Positions 43,849 through 55,202 of a stretch of 64,000 nt of DNA are shown here, piece by piece. The DNA lies in assembly GCF_011170125.1 (NCBI RefSeq), contig NZ_BLLN01000003.1, positions 186,001 through 250,000 of the forward strand, in the 5' to 3' direction. Made by a program: the position numbers and the translations under genes. Origin of the DNA: Streptomyces diastaticus subsp. diastaticus (GTDB lineage Bacteria; Actinomycetota; Actinomycetes; Streptomycetales; Streptomycetaceae). The notes under the pieces were generated by a model. The model made no database searches and had not been told where the DNA came from. It was given only the letters and a program-made list of their open reading frames with translations. Each line of letters starts with the position of its first letter. The stretch's first letter is position 1.

Positions 43849-44126
43849 ACGACACCCGGCTCGACATCGACCCGCAGCAGGCCGGGCGGGACCTGGCCGC
43901 GCTGGTCCTGACCGTCGTCGAACTCCTCCGCCAGCTGATGGAGCGCCAGGCGCTGCGCAGGGTGGACCTCGGCGACCTCAGCGACGGCCAGGAGGAGGCC
44001 ATCGGCACCACTCTGATGCTGCTCGACCAGCGGATGGACGAGCTGTGCGCCCAGCACGGTCTGCGCCGCGAGGACCTCAACCTCGACCTCGGCCCGCTCG
44101 GCACCCTGCTGCCGGACGGCCCGTGA
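43845..44126 (+). CDS. gvpK: Gas vesicle protein GvpK
   Basis: A 93-residue protein with the GvpK core: RLDIDPQQAGRDLAALVLTVVELLRQLMERQALRRVD and LMLLDQRMDELCAQHGL. It is a conserved assembly protein. Its GTG overlaps the gvpS stop (GTGA). It ends the operon; gvpN, gvpC, gvpD and gvpE are absent. Confidence 0.92.
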   Translation: MNDTRLDIDPQQAGRDLAALVLTVVELLRQLMERQALRRVDLGDLSDGQEEAIGTTLMLLDQRMDELCAQHGLRREDLNLDLGPLGTLLPDGP

Positions 44127-44329
44127 CCCGGCGCGGGCCGCGGCGCGACGGGAACGGGAGGCCACCGCCCGTATGGCAGTCGGCACATCAACGCCCTCCG
44201 ACCGGCGGCGAGTTGCCGAGGAGGTGCCGGAATCTTTCCCGGCGTCCGGGGTGTTGTCCAGGCACCTGATCCCGCACCATCGACGGGTCAGCCGCCTGCC
44301 AGGCGCCACCGAACGACCGAAGGACGCAC

Positions 44330-44773
44330 GTGGCCCAGAACGACGACGCCCGCAAGGCCCACCTCTCCCTTCTCGACGACCACAGCCGGGGGGTGCTGGT
44401 CACCCTGAAGAAGGACGGCCGCCCCCAGTCCTCCAACGTCGACTTCACCTACGACCCCGCGACGGGTGTCATCCGCTTCTCCACCACCGACGGCCGCGCC
44501 AAGGTCCGCAACCTGCGCCGCGACCCGCGCGTCAGCCTGCACGTCACCACCCGCGACGGCGGTGCCTACGCGGTCTACGAGGGCACCGCCACGCTCTCCG
44601 CCACCGCGGCCGCCAAGGACGACGAGGCCGTGGAGGAACTGGTCGACGTCTACCGCGCCGTCCAGGGCGAACACCCTGACTGGGACGAGTACCGCGAGGT
44701 CATGGTCGAGGACGGCCGCCTGGTGGTCCGCTTCGCCGTCGACCACAGCTACGGCTGGGTCCCGGGCGCCTGA
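44330..44773 (+). CDS. PPOX-class F420/FMN-dependent split-barrel protein
   Basis: A 147-residue split-barrel protein: LDDHSRGVLVTLKKDGRPQSSNVDFTYDP, IRFSTTDGRAKVRNLRRDPRVSLHV, and a C-terminal helix around AVEELVDVYRAVQGEHPDWDEY. The pattern matches the F420-dependent pyridoxamine-oxidase-like (FDOR-B) group. It may reduce a flavin- or biliverdin-like substrate; unknown. GTG 44330 is 5 nt after AAGGA. Confidence 0.85.
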   Translation: MAQNDDARKAHLSLLDDHSRGVLVTLKKDGRPQSSNVDFTYDPATGVIRFSTTDGRAKVRNLRRDPRVSLHVTTRDGGAYAVYEGTATLSATAAAKDDEAVEELVDVYRAVQGEHPDWDEYREVMVEDGRLVVRFAVDHSYGWVPGA

Positions 44774-44785
44774 CCGGCCGGTACC

Positions 44786-46729
44786 TCAGCCCCCGCCGAT
44801 CGCCGTCAGCAGGGCCAGGGGCGTCGCGGCCACCCGGGACTCCCGGGCGCTGGCGTAGGGGTGCGGCACCGGGGTGGGGGAGTCCACCCGGTCGTACCCG
44901 GCCAGTACGGACGGCAGGGTGCCCCCGGTCAGCGCGGCGGCCTCGGCGAAGGCCCTCGCCACCCGGCGGGCCTCGTCGTGCAGCCCGTAGCGGGCCAGCC
45001 CCAGCGCGGCCAGCGCGTTGTCGTGCGGCCAGACCGCGCCCCGGTGGTGGCCGAGCGGGTGGTAGGCCGGCTGGCCCGCGGCGAGCGTGCGGACACCCCA
45101 GCCGGAGAAGAAGTCCGGCTCCAGCAGGCGGCGCCCGGCCACTGCGCCGTACTCCTTGTCGAGCAGCCCGGACCAGAGCAGGTGACCGGCGTCCGAGGCG
45201 AGGGCGTCGAGCGGGCGGCCGTCCGCGTCGAGGCCGAGCGCGGGGAAGCCCTGCGGCTCCAGCCAGAAGTCCCGCTGGAAGCGGTCCCGCAGGCCGGTCG
45301 CGGCCCGGTCGCAGCGCTCGGCGTACGGCGGGTCCGCCCAGACGGTACGGGCCAGCCGGGCGGTGCGGCGCAAGGCGTCGTACGCGTACCCCTGCGCGCC
45401 CGCCGAGGCGACCACGCCCGCCGGGCGGGAGCCGTCGGCGTGGCAGAGGGCGTCGGGCGAGTCCTTCCAGTGGTGGTGCGCACGGCCGCCCTCGTCGGCC
45501 CGCGGCAGCAGGTAGCCGTCGGTGGCGAGCCCGCCGTGGTCCAGCATCCACCCGACCGCCGCCCGGGCGTGCGGCTCCAGCCGCCGGGCGAGCGCCTCGT
45601 CCCCGGTCCGCTCGGTGTACGCGCCGAGCAGCACCAGGAAGAGCGGGGTGGCGTCGACCGAGCCGTAGTACCGCCCGTACGGCACCTGGCCGAAGTGGGC
45701 CAGTTCGCCGTGGCGCACCTCGTGCACGATCCGGCCGGGCCGCGCCGCCGGGTCCGTCGCGGCGGCGTCGTCCGGGGCCTGGGCGGCGGCCAGCGCCAGC
45801 AGGGTGGCCGCGGCCGGGGCCGCACGGTAGGGCAGCACGAAGAGCGAGGTCAGCACGGCGTCGCGGCCGAAGAGCGCCGCGTACCAGGGGACGCCCGCGC
45901 CCGGCACCAGCAGTGCCTCGCCGTCCGGCCCCGCCGCCTCCACCTGGAGGAGGGCCAGGTCGGTCAGGCCCCGGCCGGCGGCGGCCGCGAGGGCGGGTTC
46001 CGAGGCGGGCAGCCGCACCCCGGCGCGGTACTCCTCGACGGTCCGCGCCCGCCGGGCCACCGCGTCGCCCACGGTGCCCGGGGGATTCCCGGGCTCGGGG
46101 GCGCCGCCGGGCAGGGCCTGGGCGCGGACCGTCAGCACCGCTTCCCCGGCGCCGTCGGGGGCGAGCGTCCACACCAGGCGGCGGGCGCCGGTCCCGGTCT
46201 CCTCCACCGCCTCGGGCGCGGGGTCGGCGGTGACCCGGGTCCGGGCCTGCCAGCCGCCCCGCCGGTAGGCGAACTCCACACCCTCGGGCAGCACGTCGCG
46301 GGTCCGCCGGAGCGCGGCCTTGACGTACGTGCGGTGATCGGCGCGGAGCTCGAAGAGGTCGGCGAAGTCCGCGTCGACGGTCAGCGCGATCCGCAGCGGG
46401 GCCGCCGCCGGGGTGTGCCGCACCACTCGCAGCCGGTCGACGAGGCACCCGTCGCTCAGCGCCTGCTCCCGGAAGACGGTGTACGCCGGCGGCTCGCCGA
46501 GGCCGGACCGGGGCGCCAGCACCCACCGCGGCGACCCCTCGTCCGACGCCGGGACCAGTACCTCCGGCGCCGCCCCGTCGAGCGCCAGTTGCCAGCGGCT
46601 GAGGTGCCGCGCGTCCCGTACGAACAGCCCCTGCGGGACGGCCCCCCGGCCGCCCACCGCCTCCCCCTCCTCCCCGAGCGCGGCGAACGCTCCCTGGTGC
46701 ACCAGTAGATGATGGTCCCGTTCGGTCAT
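44786..46729 (-). CDS. Amylo-alpha-1,6-glucosidase-like protein with glycogen-debranching N-terminal domain
   Basis: A 647-residue protein. The N-terminal beta-sandwich has GLFVRDARHLSRWQLALDG, followed by an (alpha/alpha)6 barrel with GVPWYAALFGRDAVLTS, VPYGRYYGSVDATPLFLVLLG, WKDSPDAL and HPLGHHRGAVWPHDNALAALGLARYG. The latter are typical of GH63/GH133-like catalytic regions. The substrate is probably a soluble alpha-glucoside or a trehalose-related glycan. The next gene upstream encodes a second (alpha/alpha)6 enzyme, and a ROK regulator is divergent from it. Confidence 0.85.
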   Translation of the reverse strand: MTERDHHLLVHQGAFAALGEEGEAVGGRGAVPQGLFVRDARHLSRWQLALDGAAPEVLVPASDEGSPRWVLAPRSGLGEPPAYTVFREQALSDGCLVDRLRVVRHTPAAAPLRIALTVDADFADLFELRADHRTYVKAALRRTRDVLPEGVEFAYRRGGWQARTRVTADPAPEAVEETGTGARRLVWTLAPDGAGEAVLTVRAQALPGGAPEPGNPPGTVGDAVARRARTVEEYRAGVRLPASEPALAAAAGRGLTDLALLQVEAAGPDGEALLVPGAGVPWYAALFGRDAVLTSLFVLPYRAAPAAATLLALAAAQAPDDAAATDPAARPGRIVHEVRHGELAHFGQVPYGRYYGSVDATPLFLVLLGAYTERTGDEALARRLEPHARAAVGWMLDHGGLATDGYLLPRADEGGRAHHHWKDSPDALCHADGSRPAGVVASAGAQGYAYDALRRTARLARTVWADPPYAERCDRAATGLRDRFQRDFWLEPQGFPALGLDADGRPLDALASDAGHLLWSGLLDKEYGAVAGRRLLEPDFFSGWGVRTLAAGQPAYHPLGHHRGAVWPHDNALAALGLARYGLHDEARRVARAFAEAAALTGGTLPSVLAGYDRVDSPTPVPHPYASARESRVAATPLALLTAIGGG

Positions 46730-46765
46730 GGACTGGCCCTCCCTCGGCCCCGTGCCGACAAGTCT

Positions 46766-48325
46766 TCAGACGCGGACCCCGGCCGCCCGCCGCTCCGCCC
46801 ACCGGCCCGCGTGCCCCGCCGCCGTCCGCACCACGGCGGCCGGCTCGCGGACCGGTGCCTCGCTCAGCAGGTCCAGACAGAGCGCCGCCGTCCAGCTGAA
46901 GTCCCGGGTCCCGCAGCTCTCCTTGGTGTACGGGTCGACGTACTCGGCGAAGCCGGAGGCGGCCGCGGTCTCCACCAGCGCCGCCCGCAGCCCGGCCGCC
47001 AGCCCCTGCTCCCCGTACAGCCTCAGCCCCCGCTCCAGCAGCCAGTTGGTGTTGAACCAGGCCGGGCCCCGCCAGTAGCGGCGCGGGTCGAAGACGGTGC
47101 CGAGCAGGTCGTAGCTGGGGACCAGTTCCACCGGGCCGCCGAGGCCGAAGTGCGGGCCGCGCGCCGTGTGGACCAGGGCCTCGGCCACCTCGGGCGGCAG
47201 GTCCGGCAGCAGCAGCGGGAGCAGACCGCCGACCGCCCGCTCGGGGACGGGTGCCCCCTCGGTGCCGGTGCCGCCGCGCAGGTCGCGGCAGAGGAAGAGG
47301 CCCGCCTCCCGGTCCCAGAGCCGCTCCACCAGCACCGCCGTCAGCCGCTCGGCGCGGGCCGGCCGCTCGGGCTCCGGCTCGCCCAGCTCGGCGGAGATCT
47401 CGGCGAGGGCCCGTTCGGAGGCGATGAGCAGCGCGTTGAAGGCGGGGTCCTCCACCGCGAACTCCGGCCCGCCCGCGGTGCCCGGCGCCCGGTCCGTGTA
47501 GCCGCCGTCGCGGTAGCGGAGCGCCAGCCGCACGTACCGGCCGTAGTCCAGGTCGGTCGGGCGGTCGCTCACCGTGCCGTGGTCGAGGTCCGCCCGGCGG
47601 AAGGAGCGGGCCGGGGCGGGCGCGACCCGGGCGAGCGGGACGTCCCAGCACGGGCTGTTGTCCATGCCCTGCTCCCAGGGGTGGACCACGGAGGCGAGTC
47701 CGGCGCCGCCGAGGTCGCGGCACTCCAGCAGGTACCGGTGCCAGGCGGCGAGCCTCGGCCGCAGCCGGGCGAGGAAGCCGCGGGCCCGGGAGAGCCCCGG
47801 GTCGGCCTGGTGGACCAGGAGTGCGGCGAGTGCGTGCACCGGTGGCTGGACGATCCCGGAGGTCTCCACCGCCTCGGGCGCGCCCGCGCGGCGGCCGTCG
47901 GCGGACGAGCGCCAGAACTCCGGACCCGGGAAGTAGGCACCGGCCGGGACGTCGGGGTTGAAGACGATGTGCGGCACCCGGCCGTCGTCCCACTGGGCCG
48001 CCAGCAGCGTCTCCAGCTCGATCTGGGCGCGCAGCGGCGACAGGTGGCGCAGCCCGATGGCGATGAAGGCCGAGTCCCAGGACCACTGGTGGGGGTAGAG
48101 GCCGCGGGAGGGGACGGTGGAGGTGCCGGTCCAGTTGGCGTGCAGCACCCGGGCGGCGGCCGAGCGGAGTCCCGGCGCCGCCTCGGGGGCGAGGGACGGC
48201 GGGACGAGGGGGAAGGGGCCGGGCGGCGCGGCGGCTCTCGCCCCGGGCGTCGACGCCGTCGTGGACAGCTGCTCCGCTCCGGGCGCGGCGGTCTCGGCGG
48301 CCGGGTCGGCGGCGGTGCGGTGCAC
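46766..48325 (-). CDS. MGH1-like (GH63-type) glycoside hydrolase
   Basis: A 519-residue (alpha/alpha)6 enzyme. TVPSRGLYPHQWSWDSAFIAIGLRH (acidic WSWD motif), GIVQPPVHALAAL, GNWTGTSTVPS-like loop and YRGPAWFNTNWLLERGL fit mannosylglycerate/glucosylglycerate hydrolase or GH63-like trehalase folds. A 55-residue Ala/Pro-rich N-terminus precedes the domain; no clear signal peptide. GTG 48325 follows GGGGAGAG. Its stop is 36 nt from the next gene, so both carbohydrate genes form one unit under the divergent ROK regulator. Confidence 0.82.
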   Translation of the reverse strand: MHRTAADPAAETAAPGAEQLSTTASTPGARAAAPPGPFPLVPPSLAPEAAPGLRSAAARVLHANWTGTSTVPSRGLYPHQWSWDSAFIAIGLRHLSPLRAQIELETLLAAQWDDGRVPHIVFNPDVPAGAYFPGPEFWRSSADGRRAGAPEAVETSGIVQPPVHALAALLVHQADPGLSRARGFLARLRPRLAAWHRYLLECRDLGGAGLASVVHPWEQGMDNSPCWDVPLARVAPAPARSFRRADLDHGTVSDRPTDLDYGRYVRLALRYRDGGYTDRAPGTAGGPEFAVEDPAFNALLIASERALAEISAELGEPEPERPARAERLTAVLVERLWDREAGLFLCRDLRGGTGTEGAPVPERAVGGLLPLLLPDLPPEVAEALVHTARGPHFGLGGPVELVPSYDLLGTVFDPRRYWRGPAWFNTNWLLERGLRLYGEQGLAAGLRAALVETAAASGFAEYVDPYTKESCGTRDFSWTAALCLDLLSEAPVREPAAVVRTAAGHAGRWAERRAAGVRV

Positions 48326-48403
48326 GCGGTCTCTCCCCTGGAGGGTCGTACGGACGCACCGCTGCCCGTCGTGCGGCCGTGGGTACCGTAAGGTTACGTC
48401 TAT

Positions 48404-48428
48404 TTAACACGCAGAACTCACTGTGTAA
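48404..48428. promoter_or_regulatory. Candidate ROK operator
   Basis: An imperfect inverted repeat TTAACAC (48404-48410) and GTGTAA (48423-48428) lies between the divergent hydrolase and ROK genes, in the AT-richest part of the gap. Confidence 0.4.
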
Positions 48429-48459
48429 TGCGCGATTGTTGAGCGCAAGGGGGTAGGGC

Positions 48460-49677
48460 ATGTCGAATCCGGCCGGAAAGACCGGCCCGCGGGCCGGTGC
48501 GGGGGACCTGCTCGCCCTCGTCCGGAGCGGCCGCGCGACCACCCGCGGCGCCCTCCAGCAGGCCACCGGGCTCTCCCGGGCGACCGTCGGCCACCGCCTC
48601 GACCGGCTCTTCCGCGCCGGGTGGCTGCGGGAGGGCCCGGGCGCCTCCGGCGGCTCGCCGCTCGGCGGACGCCCGTCCGTGCGGCTGGAGTTCGACGGCA
48701 GCCACGGTCTGGTCCTCGCCGCCGACCTGGAGACCCGGCACGCCCGTGCCGCCGTGCTCAGCCTCGGCGGCGAACTCCTCGCCGAGCACACCGGGCCCCT
48801 CGACATCACCGCCGGACCCGGGCCGGTCCTCGACATCCTCGGCCGCTGGTTCGCCGTCCTGCTCGACCAGGCCGACGCCACCGCCGACGCGGTCTGTGGG
48901 ATGGGTCTCGCCGTGCCCGGCCCCGTGGACCACGCCACGGGGCGGGTGGTCCAGCCGCCGATCATGCCGGGGTGGGACGGAGCGCCCCTGCCCGGCCTCC
49001 TCGGCGACGCCTTCCGCCGCCACTGCGGCGCCCCGCCCCCGCCCGTCCTCATCGACAACGACGCCAACCTCATGGCCTACGGCGAACAGCGCCACGCCCA
49101 CCGCGACTGCGCCGCCTTCGTCCTGGTCAAGGCCTCCACCGGGATCGGCGCCGGCATCGTCGTGGACGGCGGTGTCCTCCGCGGCGTCGACGGCGGCGCG
49201 GGCGACATCGGCCACATCCGGGTGCCCGCCGGGGAGGACGCGCGGTGCGCCTGCGGAGCGCACGGCTGCCTCGCCGCCCTCGCCGGCGGGCGGGCGCTCG
49301 CCGCACGGCTGGCCGCGGCGGGCGTACCCGCCGCCTCCGGCTCGGACGTCCGCGACCTCCTCGCCGCAGGGCACCCCGAGGCCTCCCGGCTGGCCCGTCA
49401 GGCGGGACGGCACGTCGGTGAGGTGCTCGCCACCGTCGTCAGCCTGCTCAACCCGGGCGTTCTCATGATCGCGGGGGACCTGGCCGGCACGGCGTTCCTC
49501 ACCGGCGTCCGCGAACTCCTCTACGAGCGGGCACTGCCCCGCTCCACCGCCCACCTGGAGGTGGTGACCTCCCGGCTGGGGGAGCGGGCCGCCGTGTTCG
49601 GGGCCGGAGCCCTCGTGGTGGAACACGTCTTCGCCCCGGAGCGGGTGGAGGAGCGCCTCGCGGCCCTCGCCCTCTGA
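48460..49677 (+). CDS. ROK family transcriptional regulator
   Basis: A 405-residue regulator. The N-terminal winged helix contains RGALQQATGLSRATVGHRLDRLFRAGWL. The ROK kinase-like domain has LVLAADLETRHARAAVL, GMGLAVPGPVD, VLIDNDANLMAYGE, KASTGIGAGIVVDG, and the zinc motif CACGAHGCLAALAGG. ROK repressors of this type respond to sugars or sugar phosphates and often control the adjacent glycoside hydrolases. The ATG at 48460 lies after AAGGGGG. Confidence 0.9.
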   Translation: MSNPAGKTGPRAGAGDLLALVRSGRATTRGALQQATGLSRATVGHRLDRLFRAGWLREGPGASGGSPLGGRPSVRLEFDGSHGLVLAADLETRHARAAVLSLGGELLAEHTGPLDITAGPGPVLDILGRWFAVLLDQADATADAVCGMGLAVPGPVDHATGRVVQPPIMPGWDGAPLPGLLGDAFRRHCGAPPPPVLIDNDANLMAYGEQRHAHRDCAAFVLVKASTGIGAGIVVDGGVLRGVDGGAGDIGHIRVPAGEDARCACGAHGCLAALAGGRALAARLAAAGVPAASGSDVRDLLAAGHPEASRLARQAGRHVGEVLATVVSLLNPGVLMIAGDLAGTAFLTGVRELLYERALPRSTAHLEVVTSRLGERAAVFGAGALVVEHVFAPERVEERLAALAL

Positions 49678-49685
49678 GCGGGGCC

Positions 49686-49719
49686 GTGCCGGCCGCCCCG
49701 CCGACGGGGCGGCCGGCAC
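49686..49719 (+). terminator. Hairpin terminator after the ROK gene
   Basis: A perfect 15-bp stem (49686-49700 with 49705-49719) with a 4-nt loop begins 8 nt after the stop. Confidence 0.85.
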
Positions 49720-50256
49720 CCGGTGCTCCTCCGGCGGCGGGGCGCCGCCGCGGGGGCGCGCTCATCCGAGCCTCGCGCCAGGAATGGCGCAAATCCGTAC
49801 TCCGGCACGCCCGTGGGGACGGCACCGCGTGCCGGGAGTGCCGTTATGCGGCGTCGGATGTTCGCCAGGCGCACGGAACTGGTCCACATCGTGGCCTCCA
49901 TCCCGGGCCGAGGGCGTGATTCTCGCCACCCCTGATCGCCCCCATGCTCAGATGAGCACGAATGTGCGGCCTGCACTTGTCAAAGGGTGGCACTGGGTGC
50001 CAGTGCTCGATCATTTTTAAGCCGAACGCTGATGTGGCTGTGTGTGACCGTAGAGGCTTCTGGGCCCCACATCCCGCTCCCTCGTGTTCGACTCTTGAAA
50101 GCGGAACGCTCCTTCGCGTCCCTCTGCGGTCACTTTGGATCTGCTGGCAGACGGGTGGCGGCAGCCCCTGGGCGCGCAAGTGGACGTACCCAGGTGCCTT
50201 CGATCTGGGTATGTTCCTCGCCGTCAGGGCAGCCAGTCCGCGAGGAGTCGAATCCC
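49720..50256. other. Long leader/promoter region upstream of ppdK
   Basis: About 540 bases, AT-richer than the surroundings between 49900 and 50130. It holds a TTGTCA hexamer (49977-49982), overlapping palindromes at 49988-50006 and a T-run (50014-50018). The open frames here have no domain character and are rejected. It probably carries the ppdK promoter and a long 5' leader. Confidence 0.5.
49988..50006. promoter_or_regulatory. Two overlapping palindromes upstream of ppdK
   Basis: TGGCAC-TGG-GTGCCA (49988-50002) and GCACTGG-GTG-CCAGTGC (49990-50006) are both perfect and overlap by 13 bases. As DNA they could be an operator; as RNA the second plus the T-run at 50014 resembles an intrinsic terminator. 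Confidence 0.5.
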
Positions 50257-53013
<2,757 letters not shown>

Positions 53014-53141
53014 CCGGCCTCCGGAGCCGTCCGCGCCCCCGGCCCCTCACCGGCGTGCACCGTGGACGGCTCCGGTCCCACCCTGGACCGGTCCGGCGCC
53101 ACCCGTGTGCGGGGGGCGCGCCGGCCCGGTCCGGCGACAGC

Positions 53142-53180
53142 GCCCCTGGGGCCCGCTTCACGAGCGCGGGCCCCAGGGGC
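53142..53180 (+). terminator. Hairpin terminator after ppdK
   Basis: A perfect 15-bp stem (53142-53156 with 53166-53180) with a 9-nt loop lies 130 nt after the ppdK stop. Confidence 0.8.
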
Positions 53181-53295
53181 ACTGTGGTGTCCGGGGGCGG
53201 CCCAGGCGCCCGCCGCCACCCGGACCGGCGGCCGGGCCGTCTCGCACGCCGGGCGCCCGAGAGCCGCCGGCCGGCCCCCCGATAGGGTCATGCCC

Positions 53296-54081
53296 ATGCC
53301 TGACATAGCCGTGACCAGCATCGTCCTGCTCTGTGTGGCCGCTCTGGCCGCCGGCTGGATCGACGCCGTGGTCGGCGGCGGTGGGCTGCTCCTGCTGCCC
53401 GCGCTGCTGCTGGGGCTGCCCGCCAACACCCCAGCCGCCTTCGCCCTCGGCACCAACAAGGCCGTCGCCATCGTCGGCACCACCGGCGCCGCCGTCACCT
53501 ACGTCCGCCGCGCTCCCGTCGACGTGCGCACCGCCGTGCGGATCGGTCTGGCCGCGCTCGCCGGTTCCACGGGTGGTGCCTTCTTCGCCGCGGGGATGAG
53601 CACCGAGGTGCTCAAGCCGGTGATCATGGTGGTGCTGCTCGCCGTCGCCGCCTTCGTCATCCTCAAGCCCGCCTTCGGCACCACCGCGCCCCCGTCCGGC
53701 CCGGTCTCCCGCCGCCGCACCCTCGCCGCGATCGGCCTCGCCGGACTCGGCATCGGCTTCTACGACGGGCTGATCGGCCCCGGCACCGGCACCTTCCTCG
53801 TCCTGGCGCTGACCGCCGTCCTCCACCTGGACCTCGTCACCGCCTCCGCCACGGCCAAGATCGTCAACTGCTGCACCAACGCCGGGGCGCTCGCCATGTT
53901 CGCCTGGCAGGGGACCGTGCTGTGGCAGCTCGCCGCCCTGATGGCGGTCTTCAACCTCGTCGGCGGCACCCTCGGCGCCCGCACCGCCCTCAAGCGCGGC
54001 AGCGGCTTCGTCCGGATCGTCCTGCTGGTCGTCGTCCTCGCCCTGGTCGCCGACCTGGCGTACGAGCAGTGGCTCGCCTGA
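53296..54081 (+). CDS. TSUP family membrane permease (TauE/SafE-like)
   Basis: A 261-residue membrane protein with about 8 hydrophobic helices. AAGWIDAVVGGGGLLLLPALLLG, FALGTNKAVAIVGT, and the second-repeat IGFYDGLIGPGTGTFLVLAL with ATAKIVNCCTN are the paired TSUP repeats. The family exports sulfite, sulfoacetate or related anions; the substrate is unclear. ATG 53296 follows TAGGGT by 7 nt, so a leaderless start is plausible; ATG 53290 is the alternative. Confidence 0.88.
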   Translation: MPDIAVTSIVLLCVAALAAGWIDAVVGGGGLLLLPALLLGLPANTPAAFALGTNKAVAIVGTTGAAVTYVRRAPVDVRTAVRIGLAALAGSTGGAFFAAGMSTEVLKPVIMVVLLAVAAFVILKPAFGTTAPPSGPVSRRRTLAAIGLAGLGIGFYDGLIGPGTGTFLVLALTAVLHLDLVTASATAKIVNCCTNAGALAMFAWQGTVLWQLAALMAVFNLVGGTLGARTALKRGSGFVRIVLLVVVLALVADLAYEQWLA

Positions 54082-54105
54082 CCCGGACGCCCGCCGGACG
54101 CCCCG

Positions 54106-54213
54106 TCACCCGATCCCGCGCGCCAGCAGCCACAGCCCCACGCAGAAGAAGAACCAGGTCCCGGCCGCGACGGCCAGACTGACCACCCGGCGCCGCGACA
54201 GCCCACCCGCCAC
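54106..54213 (-). CDS. Small single-pass membrane protein (35 residues)
   Basis: A short ORF reading MAGGLSRRRVVSLAVAAGTW then FFFCVGLWLLARGIG. Three arginines precede one hydrophobic helix, a typical positive-inside small membrane protein. Nearly every codon ends in G or C, consistent with coding. The GTG start has no clear ribosome site; it lies 26 nt after the stop of the upstream secreted protein gene on the same strand, so it may be co-translated. Homologues are not known to me. Confidence 0.5.
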   Translation of the reverse strand: MAGGLSRRRVVSLAVAAGTWFFFCVGLWLLARGIG

Positions 54214-54239
54214 CGGGCCCGGACGCCGGGCCGGCCCGG

Positions 54240-54893
54240 TCAGAGCCCGCCTCCGCGTGTGTGGCGGTGCAGCAGCCAGGTGCCGCCCGCCGCCGCCAGC
54301 CCCAGCGCCGCCACCCCGGCCGTGACCTGCGCCGGGTCGGTGCCGAGCGCCGAGCCGACGCCCGCCACGGACCCCTGTGTCACCTGCTCCGGGGCGGCGG
54401 CCGCCCGCTCGCCGCCAGGGCCGGAGCGGCCCTCGGCGCCGGGCGCGGCCGGCCGCTCACCCGGCAGCGGCTCCTGCCGGTCCTCGGTCTCGTCGGGGCC
54501 GAGCGAGGTGAGCGTCACCACCAGGTCCGCCGCCACCACCTCCCCCTGCGGGCAGCGCGCCACGATCTCGTACGTCCCCGGGACCGCCGAGCGCGGTACC
54601 CGGAAGGTGCCCCGCGCGTCCTCGTCCTCGGCGCCCGGCACCAGGCTGAACCGCCCCGCGCCGACCGCGCGCGCGTCGCCCGTGACCGTTCCGCCGCCCT
54701 GGCCGTCCTCCGGCCGGCACGCCCCGGTCACCAGGGTGACGGCGGAGCCGGGCGCCACCTGACGGGGCTCCACGGCCGCCCGCCCGCCGCTCCCCGCGTC
54801 GGCGTACGCGGCCGGGGCGGCGGACAGGGCGAGACCGGCACCGAGGGCGGCGGCCGCTCGGACCGTACCGGTCAGCAGACGGGCAGTACGCAT
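54240..54893 (-). CDS. Secreted, membrane-anchored hypothetical protein
   Basis: A 217-residue protein. A signal peptide (residues 1-31, ending SAAPAAYADA) is followed by an Ig-like beta domain of about 100 residues (VEPRQVAPGSAVTLVTGAC, GTFRVPRSAVPGTYEIVARCP) with two cysteines that may form a disulfide. A Pro/Gly/Glu-rich stalk leads to a C-terminal helix (VTAGVAALGLAAAGGTWLL) and a short basic end. The protein is probably displayed on the outside of the membrane. No LPXTG-type motif is present. ATG 54893 follows AAGGAG. Function unknown. Confidence 0.8.
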   Translation of the reverse strand: MRTARLLTGTVRAAAALGAGLALSAAPAAYADAGSGGRAAVEPRQVAPGSAVTLVTGACRPEDGQGGGTVTGDARAVGAGRFSLVPGAEDEDARGTFRVPRSAVPGTYEIVARCPQGEVVAADLVVTLTSLGPDETEDRQEPLPGERPAAPGAEGRSGPGGERAAAAPEQVTQGSVAGVGSALGTDPAQVTAGVAALGLAAAGGTWLLHRHTRGGGL

Positions 54894-55202
54894 GGTGCTC
54901 CTTAGCCAAAGACGACAGCGGCACACGGGTGCCGCCGGGGCGCGTCCCCGCTACCGAGGTAAAGCCGCCCCGCCGCCCGCCGCCTGTCGGACGCGTCGTC
55001 ACAGCCGCCGGCACCACACCCGCCTGACCCCACGACGACTCCGTCGACGCAGGTCACAGCGGGTGTACCCGCGACCGCCCGCCCCGTACTGCGAACCGCT
55101 GGTGAACGGGTGACCCACACCTCCGACCGGCCCAAGCCCCCGTGGGCGCCCGGCGCTCCACGTACGGTGTGCCCGACACGCAGCCTCAGGAAGGGAACCG
55201 AG

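Noticed and set aside
44700..49073. A 1457-codon open frame on the minus strand across the two carbohydrate enzymes and beyond
   Set aside because: It is Arg/Gly/Pro-rich, has no motifs, and overlaps two well-supported genes; it is a shadow of GC-rich codon use.
49844..50179. Minus-strand 111-codon frame in the ppdK leader
   Set aside because: Its codon use lacks the strong third-position G/C of real genes here, and no ribosome site or motif is present.
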